Origin: JAFLUQ01 sp964537995
GTDB taxonomy: Bacteria > Bacillota > Clostridia > UMGS1883
Assembly: GCA_964537995.1 (NCBI GenBank)
Contig: CAZICW010000046.1
Location: forward strand, 1-12,781
DNA length: 12,781 nucleotides
Direction: 5' to 3'
This document shows, piece by piece, positions 1-9,500 of this stretch. Each line of letters begins with the position of its first letter. Within the stretch, counting starts at the first letter, position 1. The notes under the pieces are model-generated. The model ran no database searches and had not been told where the DNA came from. It saw only the letters and a program-made list of their open reading frames with translations. The position numbers were made by a program, and so were the translations under genes.

Positions 1-24
1 AAAGAAAAATTTTCCCGCAAAAAG

Positions 25-72
25 AAAAACACCGATATGTTTTATTAAAAAAACGCGTCGGTGTTTTGCTCA
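25..72 (-). terminator. Probable Rho-independent terminator of the rhamnosidase gene
   Basis: The arms AAAACACCGA (26-35) and TCGGTGTTTT (58-67) are perfect 10-bp reverse complements with a 22-nt AT-rich loop. Read on the minus strand, the hairpin lies about 85 nt after the rhamnosidase stop and is followed by a T-rich run (TTTTTCTTTTT), as expected for intrinsic termination. The plus-strand side also ends in TTTT, so it could work both ways for a gene left of the window. The long loop lowers certainty. Confidence 0.55.
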
Positions 73-150
73 TATTATTGACAATCCGTCAAAAATACAT
101 AAAAATAGGAGAAACGGTCAGCTCTCCCGTTATATCGTAGGCAAGCGCTG

Positions 151-3021
151 TTACATTGTCGGTCTTGGCCGAGGCCGATTGTCGCTCCGCAAGCCCTTGT
201 CCGTCAGGTCGGCGGTTATCTCATATTTTCCTCCCCCTACGGTGACCGCTCTGCCATCAATTTTTTTACCGTTTATGGTAAAATTTGCGCAAAGGCTCTC
301 GGGAAGGATAATGTCGGCCTCAGTGCCCGTAGGAATTACCGCGGTCATGTACAGCCTGCCATTTTGTTTTTCCCACCGGTTAGAGAGGGTTCCGTAAGGA
401 GTTTCGGTCGAGGCTTCGCTGCGGTCAAGGTCGTCGGGAATATATGGAGACACGGCAATTTTCGCATATCCGGGAGAAAGATTATGTATTCCGGCAAGGC
501 AATGGATGAGCCACTCCTCAATGTGACCAAGCATGGCGTGATTTTGGGATCGTCCGCTCTGCATATCCCAATACTCAACGAGGGTGGTAGCGTTGTTTTC
601 CGCAAAATAAAGATAGCTGGGATAGGTTTTGTTCAGACACATCTTATACAGCACATCGCCGCGTCCGTATTTGGTCAGGGCGTTTATCATATGCTTAAGC
701 CCTATCTCGCCGGTTGAAAGATGATATCCCCCGCTGCTGCCGCGATCGGGACTGTTGTAGGATGCGACGGCGTCAATAAGATTATTCAGCACTCTTTCCG
801 CGTTTGCCTCCTCAACAACTCCCACATCCAACGGACAGGCAAGGCTTGCCTGGCTGCCGGAGCCGTAAAGCCCTGTTTCCTCGTCGTAATATGCGGAATT
901 TATTGCTGCCTTTATCTCCTCCGCAAGAGCGCGGTATTTTTTCTCATCTTCAGCCTTGCCGAGAATTTTTGCGGTTTTGGCAACAGTGTCAACCACCTCG
1001 TAATATGCACAGCTCACAACCAGCTCCCGCGGGGTAGAGCTGTCTTCGGCGGCCCAGTCTCCAAGTACCGACCATATCAGATTGTCGCCTGTTGAGTTTG
1101 CGTTTGCCCCCTGAGTGTCCGCGGCCTTACGGCGCAGATACTCAACATAGGCCTTTGCTCCGTCATAGGCTTCTTTCATCATGGATGTATCGCCGTATAT
1201 CATGTAATAATCGTATGGCACAGTGGCGATGACTCCGCTCCAGTTCGGATCGTCATCGTAGGCCTCGATGTCCCTGTATTCCGGCGCAATGGTCGGGATA
1301 TAGCCCTCCCCCTTGAGGCCGGTGCCGCAACGATTCGCGGTGTCATAGCCGTTACCGTTGTCGCTTTCCCCAACAGTGTATTGAGCGTCCATTACGTCTC
1401 GGATGAGCTTTTTATACCATGCCCGAATATCATAATTGGCGGCATAGGAATTAAACATCAGATTGTACTGTTCCAGCCAGCCCAGCTTTTCTATCTGAGG
1501 ACAGTCGGTAAAGACCGACATCATCTGACTTTGCAGAGAACGGGTGATTATGGTGTCAATAGCATTTATGTCGTCAGACGAGCTTGCAAAGCCGCCTGTA
1601 TTTTCATTGTCGGTCCAAAGCAAATGATTTTTAAAGTTGGAAGCCGTCGGAGTGAAGCGTTCGGCCGTAACGCCGGCGCCCCTTTCGTCCTTGATATGCA
1701 CCTCAAGATAGCGGTATCCGTGGTAGCAGAATCGGGGATGCCAGCTTTCGCGTCCCGTTCCCTGAACGGTGTATGTGTCAAAAATCGGGCCCCAACCTCC
1801 GCCGGAAGCCGTAATATAGCCGCCGGTTTCCCGCTGTGTGCATGAGTCCTGATTTACGGTGTTGTCCTCATTGATTATTTCCGCCGGATACATTTTGAAA
1901 GTCCAGCCCTTCATCTTCTCGGTGTTTTCAAGAATGAGCTCCTCAACGCCCGCGCCGTTGCGGCCCATATCCGCCAGCCAATAGCCCGCGTCGGAGCTGT
2001 CGCCGATAAGACGGTATTTGTCTGTCTTTATGGGAGCAACGCCGACCGCCTGATAGCTTTCCTGAATTTTTATGGCGGGGTATTCCTTCGCCTCCGGTCT
2101 TGCTGCGGGAGCCGAGGCTTCCGTAGCGGCAGCAGGCCGCCCTTCGGCGGAAGCGTCAAAGTCTTCGCCGCCGTACCAGTTGTTCACCGTAGTGCCCGAG
2201 GTGCGGACAGTCCAGCTTTTGTCTGTGGCAACAGTCTGCTTTTCCCCGTCCGCATAGGTGATTTCGAGTCCGGCAATACACTTAAGCTCATCTCCGAGCA
2301 GCCCGTTGCTGACGGCCTCGCCGTCGGACTTTCGATAGCGGCAGCTGTCATCGGAGGTTATAAGGCTGCCGTACATTCCGCGCCCCAGCTCAATGCCGAC
2401 AGTGTTTTCCCCGCTGCGCAGCAAATCGGTTACGTCATATGTCACATAATGAACACGCTTGCGGAAATCGGTTTCTCCCGGCGCAAAAAAGTCGTCCCCT
2501 GCTTTTTTGCCGTTGACCGACGCTTCAAAAACGCCCAGGGCCGACGCGTAAAGACGAGCCTTTTGCACGGGTTTTTCAACGAAAAATGCGGTTTCGAAAA
2601 TGTTAGCCGCCTTCGTTTGCGGAGCCTTCAGCCATTTACCCGTCAGGCTTCTTATACCAAACTCAAAAAAGGCAGTATCGGAAAACCCGCCCCAATTTCC
2701 GTTCCTGTCCATAAGGCGTACACGCCAAAAAACCGTACTTCCCTCCTCAAAGCCTCCGCCATATACTGCGCCGAAGGGCTCTGCGGCGTTAACCGTACCG
2801 CTTTCCCAAAGAATATTCTTAAAGCTCTCATCCGATGACGCCTGAATTTCATAAGCTGCCTGAGCCTGACCGTTTTCGTCGGAGTTCAGCTTCCAGCTAA
2901 GCTCCGGAGCTTCGGCGCCTATGCCCAAGGGATTTTTCATGCCTTGAGCGCGCAGTCCTACGGCGCTTACCGCGCCGTCCCCTGCGCCATGCCCCGTAAA
3001 ATCTCTCCCATTCAAAATCAT
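151..3021 (-). CDS. Alpha-L-rhamnosidase, glycoside hydrolase family 78 type
   Basis: This 956-aa protein matches the layout of bacterial GH78 alpha-L-rhamnosidases, inverting enzymes that remove terminal alpha-L-rhamnose from plant glycosides, pectic side chains or bacterial polysaccharides. The N-terminal region (about 20-120) holds the family signature KNPLGI followed by PELSWKL and a fibronectin-like fold. A carbohydrate-binding-like domain follows (about 150-290, with SALGVFEASVNGKKAG and ENTVGIELGRGMYG), then a beta domain, then the (alpha/alpha)6 barrel (about 470-840). The catalytic loop reads DCPQIEKLGW at 506-515, so D506 and E511 are the likely acid-side residues. E816 (VEYWD) and E835/E836 (GHIEEW) are candidates for the base. 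A C-terminal beta domain (about 845-935) closes the protein. No signal peptide is visible, so it should act in the cytoplasm on imported oligosaccharides, yet no transporter or regulator is adjacent. The ATG at 3021 keeps the whole conserved N-terminus. A weak SD (GGGAG, 3037-3033) lies 11 nt upstream. Substrate is unknown. Confidence 0.88.
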   Translation of the reverse strand: MILNGRDFTGHGAGDGAVSAVGLRAQGMKNPLGIGAEAPELSWKLNSDENGQAQAAYEIQASSDESFKNILWESGTVNAAEPFGAVYGGGFEEGSTVFWRVRLMDRNGNWGGFSDTAFFEFGIRSLTGKWLKAPQTKAANIFETAFFVEKPVQKARLYASALGVFEASVNGKKAGDDFFAPGETDFRKRVHYVTYDVTDLLRSGENTVGIELGRGMYGSLITSDDSCRYRKSDGEAVSNGLLGDELKCIAGLEITYADGEKQTVATDKSWTVRTSGTTVNNWYGGEDFDASAEGRPAAATEASAPAARPEAKEYPAIKIQESYQAVGVAPIKTDKYRLIGDSSDAGYWLADMGRNGAGVEELILENTEKMKGWTFKMYPAEIINEDNTVNQDSCTQRETGGYITASGGGWGPIFDTYTVQGTGRESWHPRFCYHGYRYLEVHIKDERGAGVTAERFTPTASNFKNHLLWTDNENTGGFASSSDDINAIDTIITRSLQSQMMSVFTDCPQIEKLGWLEQYNLMFNSYAANYDIRAWYKKLIRDVMDAQYTVGESDNGNGYDTANRCGTGLKGEGYIPTIAPEYRDIEAYDDDPNWSGVIATVPYDYYMIYGDTSMMKEAYDGAKAYVEYLRRKAADTQGANANSTGDNLIWSVLGDWAAEDSSTPRELVVSCAYYEVVDTVAKTAKILGKAEDEKKYRALAEEIKAAINSAYYDEETGLYGSGSQASLACPLDVGVVEEANAERVLNNLIDAVASYNSPDRGSSGGYHLSTGEIGLKHMINALTKYGRGDVLYKMCLNKTYPSYLYFAENNATTLVEYWDMQSGRSQNHAMLGHIEEWLIHCLAGIHNLSPGYAKIAVSPYIPDDLDRSEASTETPYGTLSNRWEKQNGRLYMTAVIPTGTEADIILPESLCANFTINGKKIDGRAVTVGGGKYEITADLTDKGLRSDNRPRPRPTM

Positions 3022-3059
3022 AATGACCGCAACTCCCGTTGTAACAAATTTTTCAGCAT
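3018..3059 (-). CDS. Possible 13-codon leader ORF overlapping the rhamnosidase start
   Basis: On the minus strand the best SD in the spacer, GGAGGAGG (3071-3064), is followed 4 nt later by an ATG at 3059, not by the rhamnosidase start. This ATG opens a 13-codon frame, MLKNLLQRELRSL, whose TGA stop overlaps the rhamnosidase ATG in an ATGA arrangement (3021-3018). Such overlap is typical of translational coupling, so ribosomes loaded at the strong SD could restart on the enzyme. The peptide has no run of one amino acid to suggest attenuation. No in-frame ATG, GTG or TTG links the strong SD to the enzyme's own frame within this stretch. It may be chance, with the weaker GGGAG serving the enzyme directly. 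Confidence 0.35.
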   Translation of the reverse strand: MLKNLLQRELRSL

Positions 3060-3117
3060 ATTTCCTCCTCCAAAGAAGCTTCCCGCGACATATTTCGTCG
3101 GAAGATTTCGACCTTCG

Positions 3118-3134
3118 GTTTAATTATATTAAAC
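3118..3134. promoter_or_regulatory. Candidate operator: 17-bp palindrome over the rhamnosidase -10 box
   Basis: GTTTAAT-ATA-ATTAAAC on the minus strand is a perfect inverted repeat with 7-bp arms and a 3-bp centre. It contains the whole -10 hexamer, so a dimeric repressor bound here would block RNA polymerase. The sequence is AT-rich, which raises the chance of a random palindrome, and no regulator gene lies beside it. Confidence 0.4.
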
Positions 3135-3150
3135 TTTTGGAAAAAGTCAA
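3123..3150 (-). promoter_or_regulatory. Sigma-A promoter of the rhamnosidase gene
   Basis: On the minus strand TTGACT (3150-3145) and TATAAT (3128-3123) are separated by 16 bp, which is almost the sigma-A consensus. Transcription should start near 3116 and leave about 45 nt before the strong SD at 3071-3064. Confidence 0.7.
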
Positions 3151-3202
3151 CCGGTTTCGGATTCAGACATTAAAAATTTTTCGCAAAGCATATAATTCCG
3201 TG

Positions 3203-3231
3203 TTGAAACAAAGGGGAAAAAATGGTATAAT
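3203..3231 (+). promoter_or_regulatory. Sigma-A promoter of addB-addA
   Basis: TTGAAA (3203-3208) and TATAAT (3226-3231) are separated by exactly 17 bp. A second TATAAT (3237-3242) lies just downstream without a matching -35. The leader to the addB ATG is short, about 35 nt. This promoter is back to back with the rhamnosidase promoter; the two -35 boxes are 52 bp apart. Confidence 0.75.
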
Positions 3232-3261
3232 AACAGTATAATTAATTTTCAATTTCCGATC

Positions 3262-3266
3262 GGAGG
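3262..3266 (+). promoter_or_regulatory. addB ribosome binding site
   Basis: GGAGG lies 7 nt before the ATG at 3274 and fixes the addB start. It adjoins the 8-bp palindrome CCGATCGG. Confidence 0.8.
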
Positions 3267-3273
3267 TTTTGCC

Positions 3274-6200
3274 ATGAAGCTGACCGTAATAACCTCGCCC
3301 GACCGCGGCGCGCTCGAAAGCGAAATGCTGCGTCTGATGAAAATAAATACCGAGCTTTCCGTCAACGGTGTTACGGTAATAGTCCCCGACCAAAGCTCCT
3401 TTATCGAAGAGGAAAAGCTGATTGCCGCGTTCGGCGTGTCCGGTCTGGGCAATCCCGAGACGCTCAGCTTCAAGCGTCTGTTCTATAAGCTGAGCGCCGC
3501 CTTCCCGTCAGGGAAAACGCGGCTTACCGCTCCCGCGCGGGAAATGGCGGTTATGCACGCTCTCGGCGGCATAGAAAAGGACGATTTGCGGCTTTTTCGG
3601 GGAGTTGTAAAAAGACGCGAGCTGACCTCGACCGTAAGCGCGTTGATAACCGGCTTCAAGCGTTACGGCGTCACTGCGGAAAAGCTCCGCGCGGCGGAGG
3701 ATGGTCTGGCGGAAAATTCGCCGCTGAGAAACAAGGTTCACGATTGCCGTCTGGCGCTTGAGGGCTACGACGGCTTTATCGCCGGAAGCGGTCTTTGCGA
3801 CGCGGATGACGATCTCAGCGAGCTGAGCCGTATTCTCGCCCTGCCCGAATGTAAATTCTTTAACGGAAAAACCGTTTGCGTAAAATATTTTTCCGACCTT
3901 AACCTGCTTCAGCGAAACTGCGTCGGACAGATATGCCGAAGCGCCGACAGAGTTTTCGTCGCCGTATGCTGGGAGGACAGGCCCGAATTTTCCACGGCAA
4001 AAAAGCTGATTGACGCTCTGGAAAGAACCGCCGCCGATTTCGGCGCGGATTTTGCCAGAATCGACCTCCCCGTCCGTAAACGCGCCGACGCCGTAGGCTT
4101 TCTCTCGTCAAGCCTTTACGACCCTTCGGCCGCCGCATACGGCGGCGAAATACGCGGACAGCTCCGCCTCCACGTTTCAAGGAATCCCCTATCGGAGGTT
4201 CGGCGCGTCGCGGCGGCAATAGCCCGTCTTACGAAGCAAGGCAGACGCTGCCGCGACATTGCCGTCATAGCCCGCGACCCCGAAAGCTACGCCGGCTATG
4301 TGCGGCGAATCTTTCCGATATATTCGATTCCCGTCTTTGTGGACGAAAAACGTCCTCTTTCGCAGCACAGCGTTTCGAGCTATATTCTTTCGGCAATGGA
4401 GCTGGCTCTGTTCGGCTTCACGCATGAGAACGTGTTCAGCTTTGCAAAAAATCCGTTCGCTCCTCACGGCGGCCGCTGCGGACAGCTTGAGGACTACTGT
4501 GTCGAGGCGGGTGTTCGCTCATGGAATTGGAGCGAGGATTTCACCTTTATTCGCGGAGCCTACAGCGCCAAAAGCTACGCTTCCTCCTCGCCGAGCGAGG
4601 AGCTTAGCGGCATAAACGCCCGTCGGAGGGAGCTTTGGGAGCTTATAGAGCCCTTGCGGCTCTGCCTTTCCGAGCCGAGAAGCGGAATCGACTTCGCGCG
4701 CGGGCTTTATTCCTTCATGCGGCAAAGCAACCTCGCCTCCGCCGCGGAAAGCGCCGCCATGCGGCAGGAAAAAGGCGGAGATGCGCGCGGAGCGGCGGAA
4801 ACCCGACAGGTATACAATTTTTTGATTGATATTCTGGACGACATATGCACCGTGTTCGGAGAAAGCGAGCTTGCTCCCGACGAATTTTACGACGCCGTGA
4901 AAACCGCCTGCGCGGCGGTGCGTATAGGCGTTGTTCCGCCGACGGCGGACAGCGTAACCTTCGGCGGAATCGAGCGCATGAAGGGTATCTGCAAGCCGAT
5001 CGTGTTCCTGCTCGGACTGAACGAGGACGTCTTCCCGCGCGCGTTTTCCCGTTCCTCAATATTCACCGAATATGAAGCCGAAGAGCTGCGAAACGGATGG
5101 GCGGTGGAGCTTCCTCCCGACTGTGCGGAAAAGGCGGAAAACGAAAAGCTTCTTCTGTACGAGGCTCTTTCCTCGGCGGACGAGACGTTGTTTCTCAGCT
5201 ATTCCCTTGCCGCGGCCGACGGACGGAATATGCGTCCAAGCTCCGCGGTAAAGCGCGTAAGGCAGCTTTTTCCCATGCTCCGTGAAACCGAGGATGTCAG
5301 CTCTCCCGACAGCGAATATCTGTGCGCTACAAAGGAGGCGGCGCTGCTTGAGCTTGGGACGGCAATGAGCGAGGGAAACGACGGGAAATTCTGGCAGCTC
5401 ATGCTTTCGCTGCTCAAAGCCGACCCCGACTACGCTCCGAAAATATCCAAGCTTCTGCGCGATCTAAGATACGACCCCGCCGATACCGAGGAGCTTGACG
5501 GCGCGTTGCTGAAAAAGGCTATCGGCGGAGAGCTTTCGCTCAGCCCGTCGGCTCTTGAGACGTTCGGAGGCTGTCCCTTCGCATATTTTGCGCAAAATAT
5601 ACTTCGGCTGCGCGACTGTGAGCCTATGAACATAAATCCGGCCGACAGCGGAAATCTGCTCCACAACATAATTGACGGCTTCTGCGGCTATGTACTCCGC
5701 GAGAAAAAAGGGAACTGGGCAGCTGTCGGCGACAGCTGCGCCGATGAGATTTTTGAGCGCGTCTGCGCCGAGGTTCGGACGGGCATAAGCCGCCAGATTG
5801 AATCCGATCCGCGTCTGAAAATCGCCGTGACGCGGATTGAGCGCATGGCAAAAAAATGTATCGACGAAATCCGCGCCCAGCTTGCCGACGAGCTTTTCGT
5901 CCCGACGGGAGCCGAAGTCATAATCGACGAGGACGGCGGCATAGCTCCGTCCAAAATAACTCTTCCCGACGGCAGCGTCGCCCGCTTCCGCGGCAGAATC
6001 GACCGCGCCGACGTGCGCAAGGGCTTTCTTACCGAGGAAAACGGCCAGATTAAGGCTGTCGATTTGGTGCGTATAATCGACTATAAGAGCAGCGGAAGGG
6101 AGCTGAGCTTTACAAATGTGCTGAACGGACTTCAGCTTCAGCTCTTCGCCTATATGGACAGCTTCCTCGACTCCGAGCCGAACGCCCGTCCCGCCGCCGT

Positions 6201-6591
6201 GCTGTATTTCAATCTCACGGAGGTGCCGGTCGAAACTCCGATAGGCGACGAAAATCCCGAAAGGAAGGACAGACTGACAGGCGCGGCAGTCGTCGGAAGG
6301 ATGGCGGAGCATAAAGGTATTGCGGAAATCGAAGCCGATGAAATGAATACCGTACTAAGCTATGTCCGCAAACGCATGAAATCCGCCGCGAAAAAAATCT
6401 ACGGCGGGGAAATGCCCGTTTCTCCCGTTGTTGCCGACGGACGGTCGAAATGCGAATTTTGTCCCTACGGCGGTGTCTGCAAACGCAGTCTTAACGGCGG
6501 CGGGCATATCCGCGAAATATCCAAGGGCGACGCGCACGAGGCAATAAAGCTCATGAAAAAGGAACTGGAGGCGGAAGGCGATGAAATTTAA
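3274..6591 (+). CDS. addB: AddB, nuclease and Fe-S subunit of the AddAB helicase-nuclease
   Basis: AddB partners AddA in the complex that resects DNA double-strand breaks to a recombination hotspot and supplies 3' single strands to RecA. The 1105-aa length fits the family. The C-terminal RecB-type nuclease is visible as GRIDRAD (D910) and IIDYKSS (D936, K938). The four cysteines of the AddB iron-sulfur staple are present: C767 in GGCPFAYF before the nuclease, and C1060, C1063 and C1069 after it in the C-x2-C-x5-C pattern. The N-terminal part holds the inactive helicase-like fold, with VPDQSSFIEEEKL near residue 38 and ERMKGICKPIVFLLGLNEDVFPR near 570. The usual N-terminal Walker A (GRSGSGKT in Bacillus) is missing; TSPDRGALESE stands there instead. 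Lactic-acid-bacterial RexB also lacks it, so the protein is probably functional. The start is set by an SD 7 nt upstream, and the end overlaps addA by 11 bp, so the two are surely cotranscribed. Confidence 0.95.
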   Translation: MKLTVITSPDRGALESEMLRLMKINTELSVNGVTVIVPDQSSFIEEEKLIAAFGVSGLGNPETLSFKRLFYKLSAAFPSGKTRLTAPAREMAVMHALGGIEKDDLRLFRGVVKRRELTSTVSALITGFKRYGVTAEKLRAAEDGLAENSPLRNKVHDCRLALEGYDGFIAGSGLCDADDDLSELSRILALPECKFFNGKTVCVKYFSDLNLLQRNCVGQICRSADRVFVAVCWEDRPEFSTAKKLIDALERTAADFGADFARIDLPVRKRADAVGFLSSSLYDPSAAAYGGEIRGQLRLHVSRNPLSEVRRVAAAIARLTKQGRRCRDIAVIARDPESYAGYVRRIFPIYSIPVFVDEKRPLSQHSVSSYILSAMELALFGFTHENVFSFAKNPFAPHGGRCGQLEDYCVEAGVRSWNWSEDFTFIRGAYSAKSYASSSPSEELSGINARRRELWELIEPLRLCLSEPRSGIDFARGLYSFMRQSNLASAAESAAMRQEKGGDARGAAETRQVYNFLIDILDDICTVFGESELAPDEFYDAVKTACAAVRIGVVPPTADSVTFGGIERMKGICKPIVFLLGLNEDVFPRAFSRSSIFTEYEAEELRNGWAVELPPDCAEKAENEKLLLYEALSSADETLFLSYSLAAADGRNMRPSSAVKRVRQLFPMLRETEDVSSPDSEYLCATKEAALLELGTAMSEGNDGKFWQLMLSLLKADPDYAPKISKLLRDLRYDPADTEELDGALLKKAIGGELSLSPSALETFGGCPFAYFAQNILRLRDCEPMNINPADSGNLLHNIIDGFCGYVLREKKGNWAAVGDSCADEIFERVCAEVRTGISRQIESDPRLKIAVTRIERMAKKCIDEIRAQLADELFVPTGAEVIIDEDGGIAPSKITLPDGSVARFRGRIDRADVRKGFLTEENGQIKAVDLVRIIDYKSSGRELSFTNVLNGLQLQLFAYMDSFLDSEPNARPAAVLYFNLTEVPVETPIGDENPERKDRLTGAAVVGRMAEHKGIAEIEADEMNTVLSYVRKRMKSAAKKIYGGEMPVSPVVADGRSKCEFCPYGGVCKRSLNGGGHIREISKGDAHEAIKLMKKELEAEGDEI

Positions 6592-9500
6592 CGAATTTCA
6601 GAGGATGGCGGTGGAGGAGGCCCCCAAAAACATAACTGTCAGCGCCGCCGCGGGCAGCGGAAAGACCCAAGTGCTGGGGGCGAGGGTTTTGCGCCGCATT
6701 TCCGGCAGCGACCCCGTTGACGTTAGCCGTCTTCTGATTGTGACGTTCACAAGGTCGGCGGCGTCGGAAATGCGTTCAAGAATAGGCAATTCCGTAACGG
6801 ACGCTCTGCGCGCCGAAACCGACCCGGCCCGCCGCAGAATGCTTGAGCGCCAGCTTTCGCTCTTGAGCGGAGCCGACATCTGTACAATCGACTCCTTCTG
6901 TTACCGTCTGCTTCGGCAAAATTTTTTCAAAATTCCCGGTCTTTCGGGCGATTTCACGGTCGGAGACGAAGCCGCCGTGCGCCGTATCGCGGCCGACTCC
7001 CTGCGCGAGATTACGGAGCGCTTCAGCGCGGCGTCGGAAAAGCGGCGCGGCGGCAGTCTTATCCCCGCCTATGAGGAAAAGGCCGCCCGGTTTTTTGCTT
7101 CCTTTCCCGACGAGGAAAAGGCGGCGGCGATTTTGGACGGCTTTGACATACTGGCGATGAACTACGGCTCCGCCAAGCACACGAACGATTTTATGTCCGA
7201 ACCGTCGGAGCGCGTTTCCAACGACTATGTTGACTTCGTCTACAGGATAAAGCGCTGCGCGCAAGCCGTTCCCGATCCCGACGAATGGCTGAATCTTTGC
7301 ATACGCGACGCCGACCCCGATTTTCCTTTCGCGAAAACGCGCGTGAGCGCTTACGCGGGCGAGGCCGCCGCGGACATACTGAACGACATTTTATCCATGC
7401 TGTCGCGCGAGCTTGCGGACGGAGGACTTAACGCAAAAAACGCCTCCGTATTCGAGGGCGCGATCGAAGCGCTGTCGTCATTCCGTAAGCCGGAGAGCTA
7501 CGCGGACGGAGCGGAAATCTTTTCCTCAAAGCCGCTCGGCGGACTGAGAATCCAGTCGAAGGATACCTCCAAGTCCGTCGGAAATCCCCATGCGGCGCAG
7601 GTCATGGCAAAGGCGAGAAAAATATGGGACGCCGCGGCGAAGCTGTTTTCCGTATCCGAGCGCGAAATTGAGCTTTTTCGCGCGGAAATAGCCCCCGTCG
7701 TGCTTGCCGTATGCGAGCTGACGCGCTGCACGCTTGCAGAGGAGCTGACGCGCTGCATGGAAAAAAAGAAGCTCAGCTTTTCCGATTGCATGACCTTGGC
7801 GTTGAAGCTGCTTGTCAATGCCGACGGCTCTGCGTCGGAAACCGCTCTTGAACTGAGAGAGCTTTACGATGAAATATACGTTGACGAGGCTCAGGACATA
7901 GACCTTCGTCAGCTTGCCCTTTTTGAGGCAATATCAAACGGAAGAATGTTCATGGTCGGCGACGTTAAGCAAAGCATCTACGGCTTCCGCCACTCCGAGC
8001 CGGAAATTTTCGGACGCCGCTGCGAGGGAGGCGAAAACAGCCGCCTTATAACCATGAACCTCAACTACCGCTCGACTCCTTCCGTAATCAATACGGTTAA
8101 CGGCGTATTTTCCCGTCTTATGAACGAAAGCACCATGAAGCTCGACTATTCCTCCACGCATCGCATGGTCTGCGCGGCGGCGGAACCGCGGGGGGAGTAC
8201 CCGAAGGCGGAATTTATCGCCGTAACCGACGAAGGCGCGTCGCCGCTCAGCTATAATTTTGAAGCCGAAGCGCAGGAGGCGGCAAACAGAATAAACGCCT
8301 TGCTCTCCGCCAAAACCCCCGTTTTCGATAAGGCTTCGGGCGAAACCCGACCGATAATGAAAAAGGATATTATAGTTCTTATGCGCTCCGTGAAAAACGA
8401 TGGCGCCGCCGCGGAACGCATACTGGAGGAAAACGGCATTGCCTGCTACTTTGACGGCGGCGAAAGCCTGTTTGCCAAGGATGAGATTTCGCCGGTGCTG
8501 GACATTCTGACGCTGATAGGCAACGACGGGCGCGACATTCCCCTCGCCGGCGCGCTGCGCAGCGTGATGTTCGGCTTCACCGAGAACGACCTTCTGAAAA
8601 TCCGCACGGTAAGCGCGGCGCACAGCTTCAGCTCGGTTTTCCGCGTTTTAAGCTCTCCCTCCCACGAACGCCACGGCGAATATGCCGCAAGGCTGAACGA
8701 CGCCGCTTTGCTCGAAAGATGTGTTTCCTTCGGCAAAAGCTTGGAAAAATGGCGGCTTGCGGCGGATTTTCGTCCGCTTGGCGAGCTTATCGGCATGATA
8801 CTGACCGACACCTCATACTATTCCTCCGTCGGCGCGATGAAGGGCGGTGTGCGGCGGCGCGCCAATCTCGACGCGCTGATTGACGCCGCGGAGGAATTTG
8901 AACGCGGCGGCGCGCGGGGGCTTTTCGGTTTCCTTGACTACATAAAAAAGCAGCGTAAGCTTTCTTCGACGCCCTCGCTGACAGAAGCAAAAACGCTGTC
9001 GGAATCAATGGACGTTGTGAGAATTATGTCAATCCACAAATCAAAGGGGCTGGAGGCTCCGGTAATAATACTGATGAAATGCTCCAAGCCGTACCGAACC
9101 CATACCTCCGCCTGCGCCCTTGACACGGAGCTGGGCTTTTCCGTAGATTATGTAAATGAGGAAAAGGGCTGTATTCACCGCTCGCCGCTCAGTAAAATAA
9201 TTAACCACCGTATCCGCACGCGCGAAAGCTGCGAAGAAATACGACTGCTCTATGTTGCAATGACAAGGGCGCGCGAAAGGCTCATATGCACCGGTTTTTT
9301 CGGCGGCGAAAAGGCTCTCGGCGCGGCGCTCTCGTTTGACGGGCGTCTTGAAAAAAGCGGCGCAGTCTTTCTTGCCGACAGCTTTGCGAAGCTGATAGGC
9401 TCCGCCGCCGGCGACGAACGGCTTTTCAGCTTTCGCAGGCTTTCTGTCGAAGAAATAGAGCGTCCGTCGGTATGGGATAAGCTTAAAGCCGCCCCCGCGC

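Noticed and set aside
102..131. Small inverted repeats near the left edge (GGAGA/TCTCC and AACGG/CCGTT)
   Set aside because: The two overlap and exclude each other, stems are only 5 bp, and the better hairpin at 26-67 already explains termination.
1381..1845. Plus-strand frame of 154 codons inside the rhamnosidase gene
   Set aside because: It is antisense to the catalytic barrel of a convincing enzyme and has no supporting SD or domain.
5464..6312. Long open frame (282 codons) on the minus strand inside addB
   Set aside because: It is antisense to the AddB nuclease domain, has no SD, no recognisable domain and low-complexity composition typical of shadow frames in GC-rich genes.
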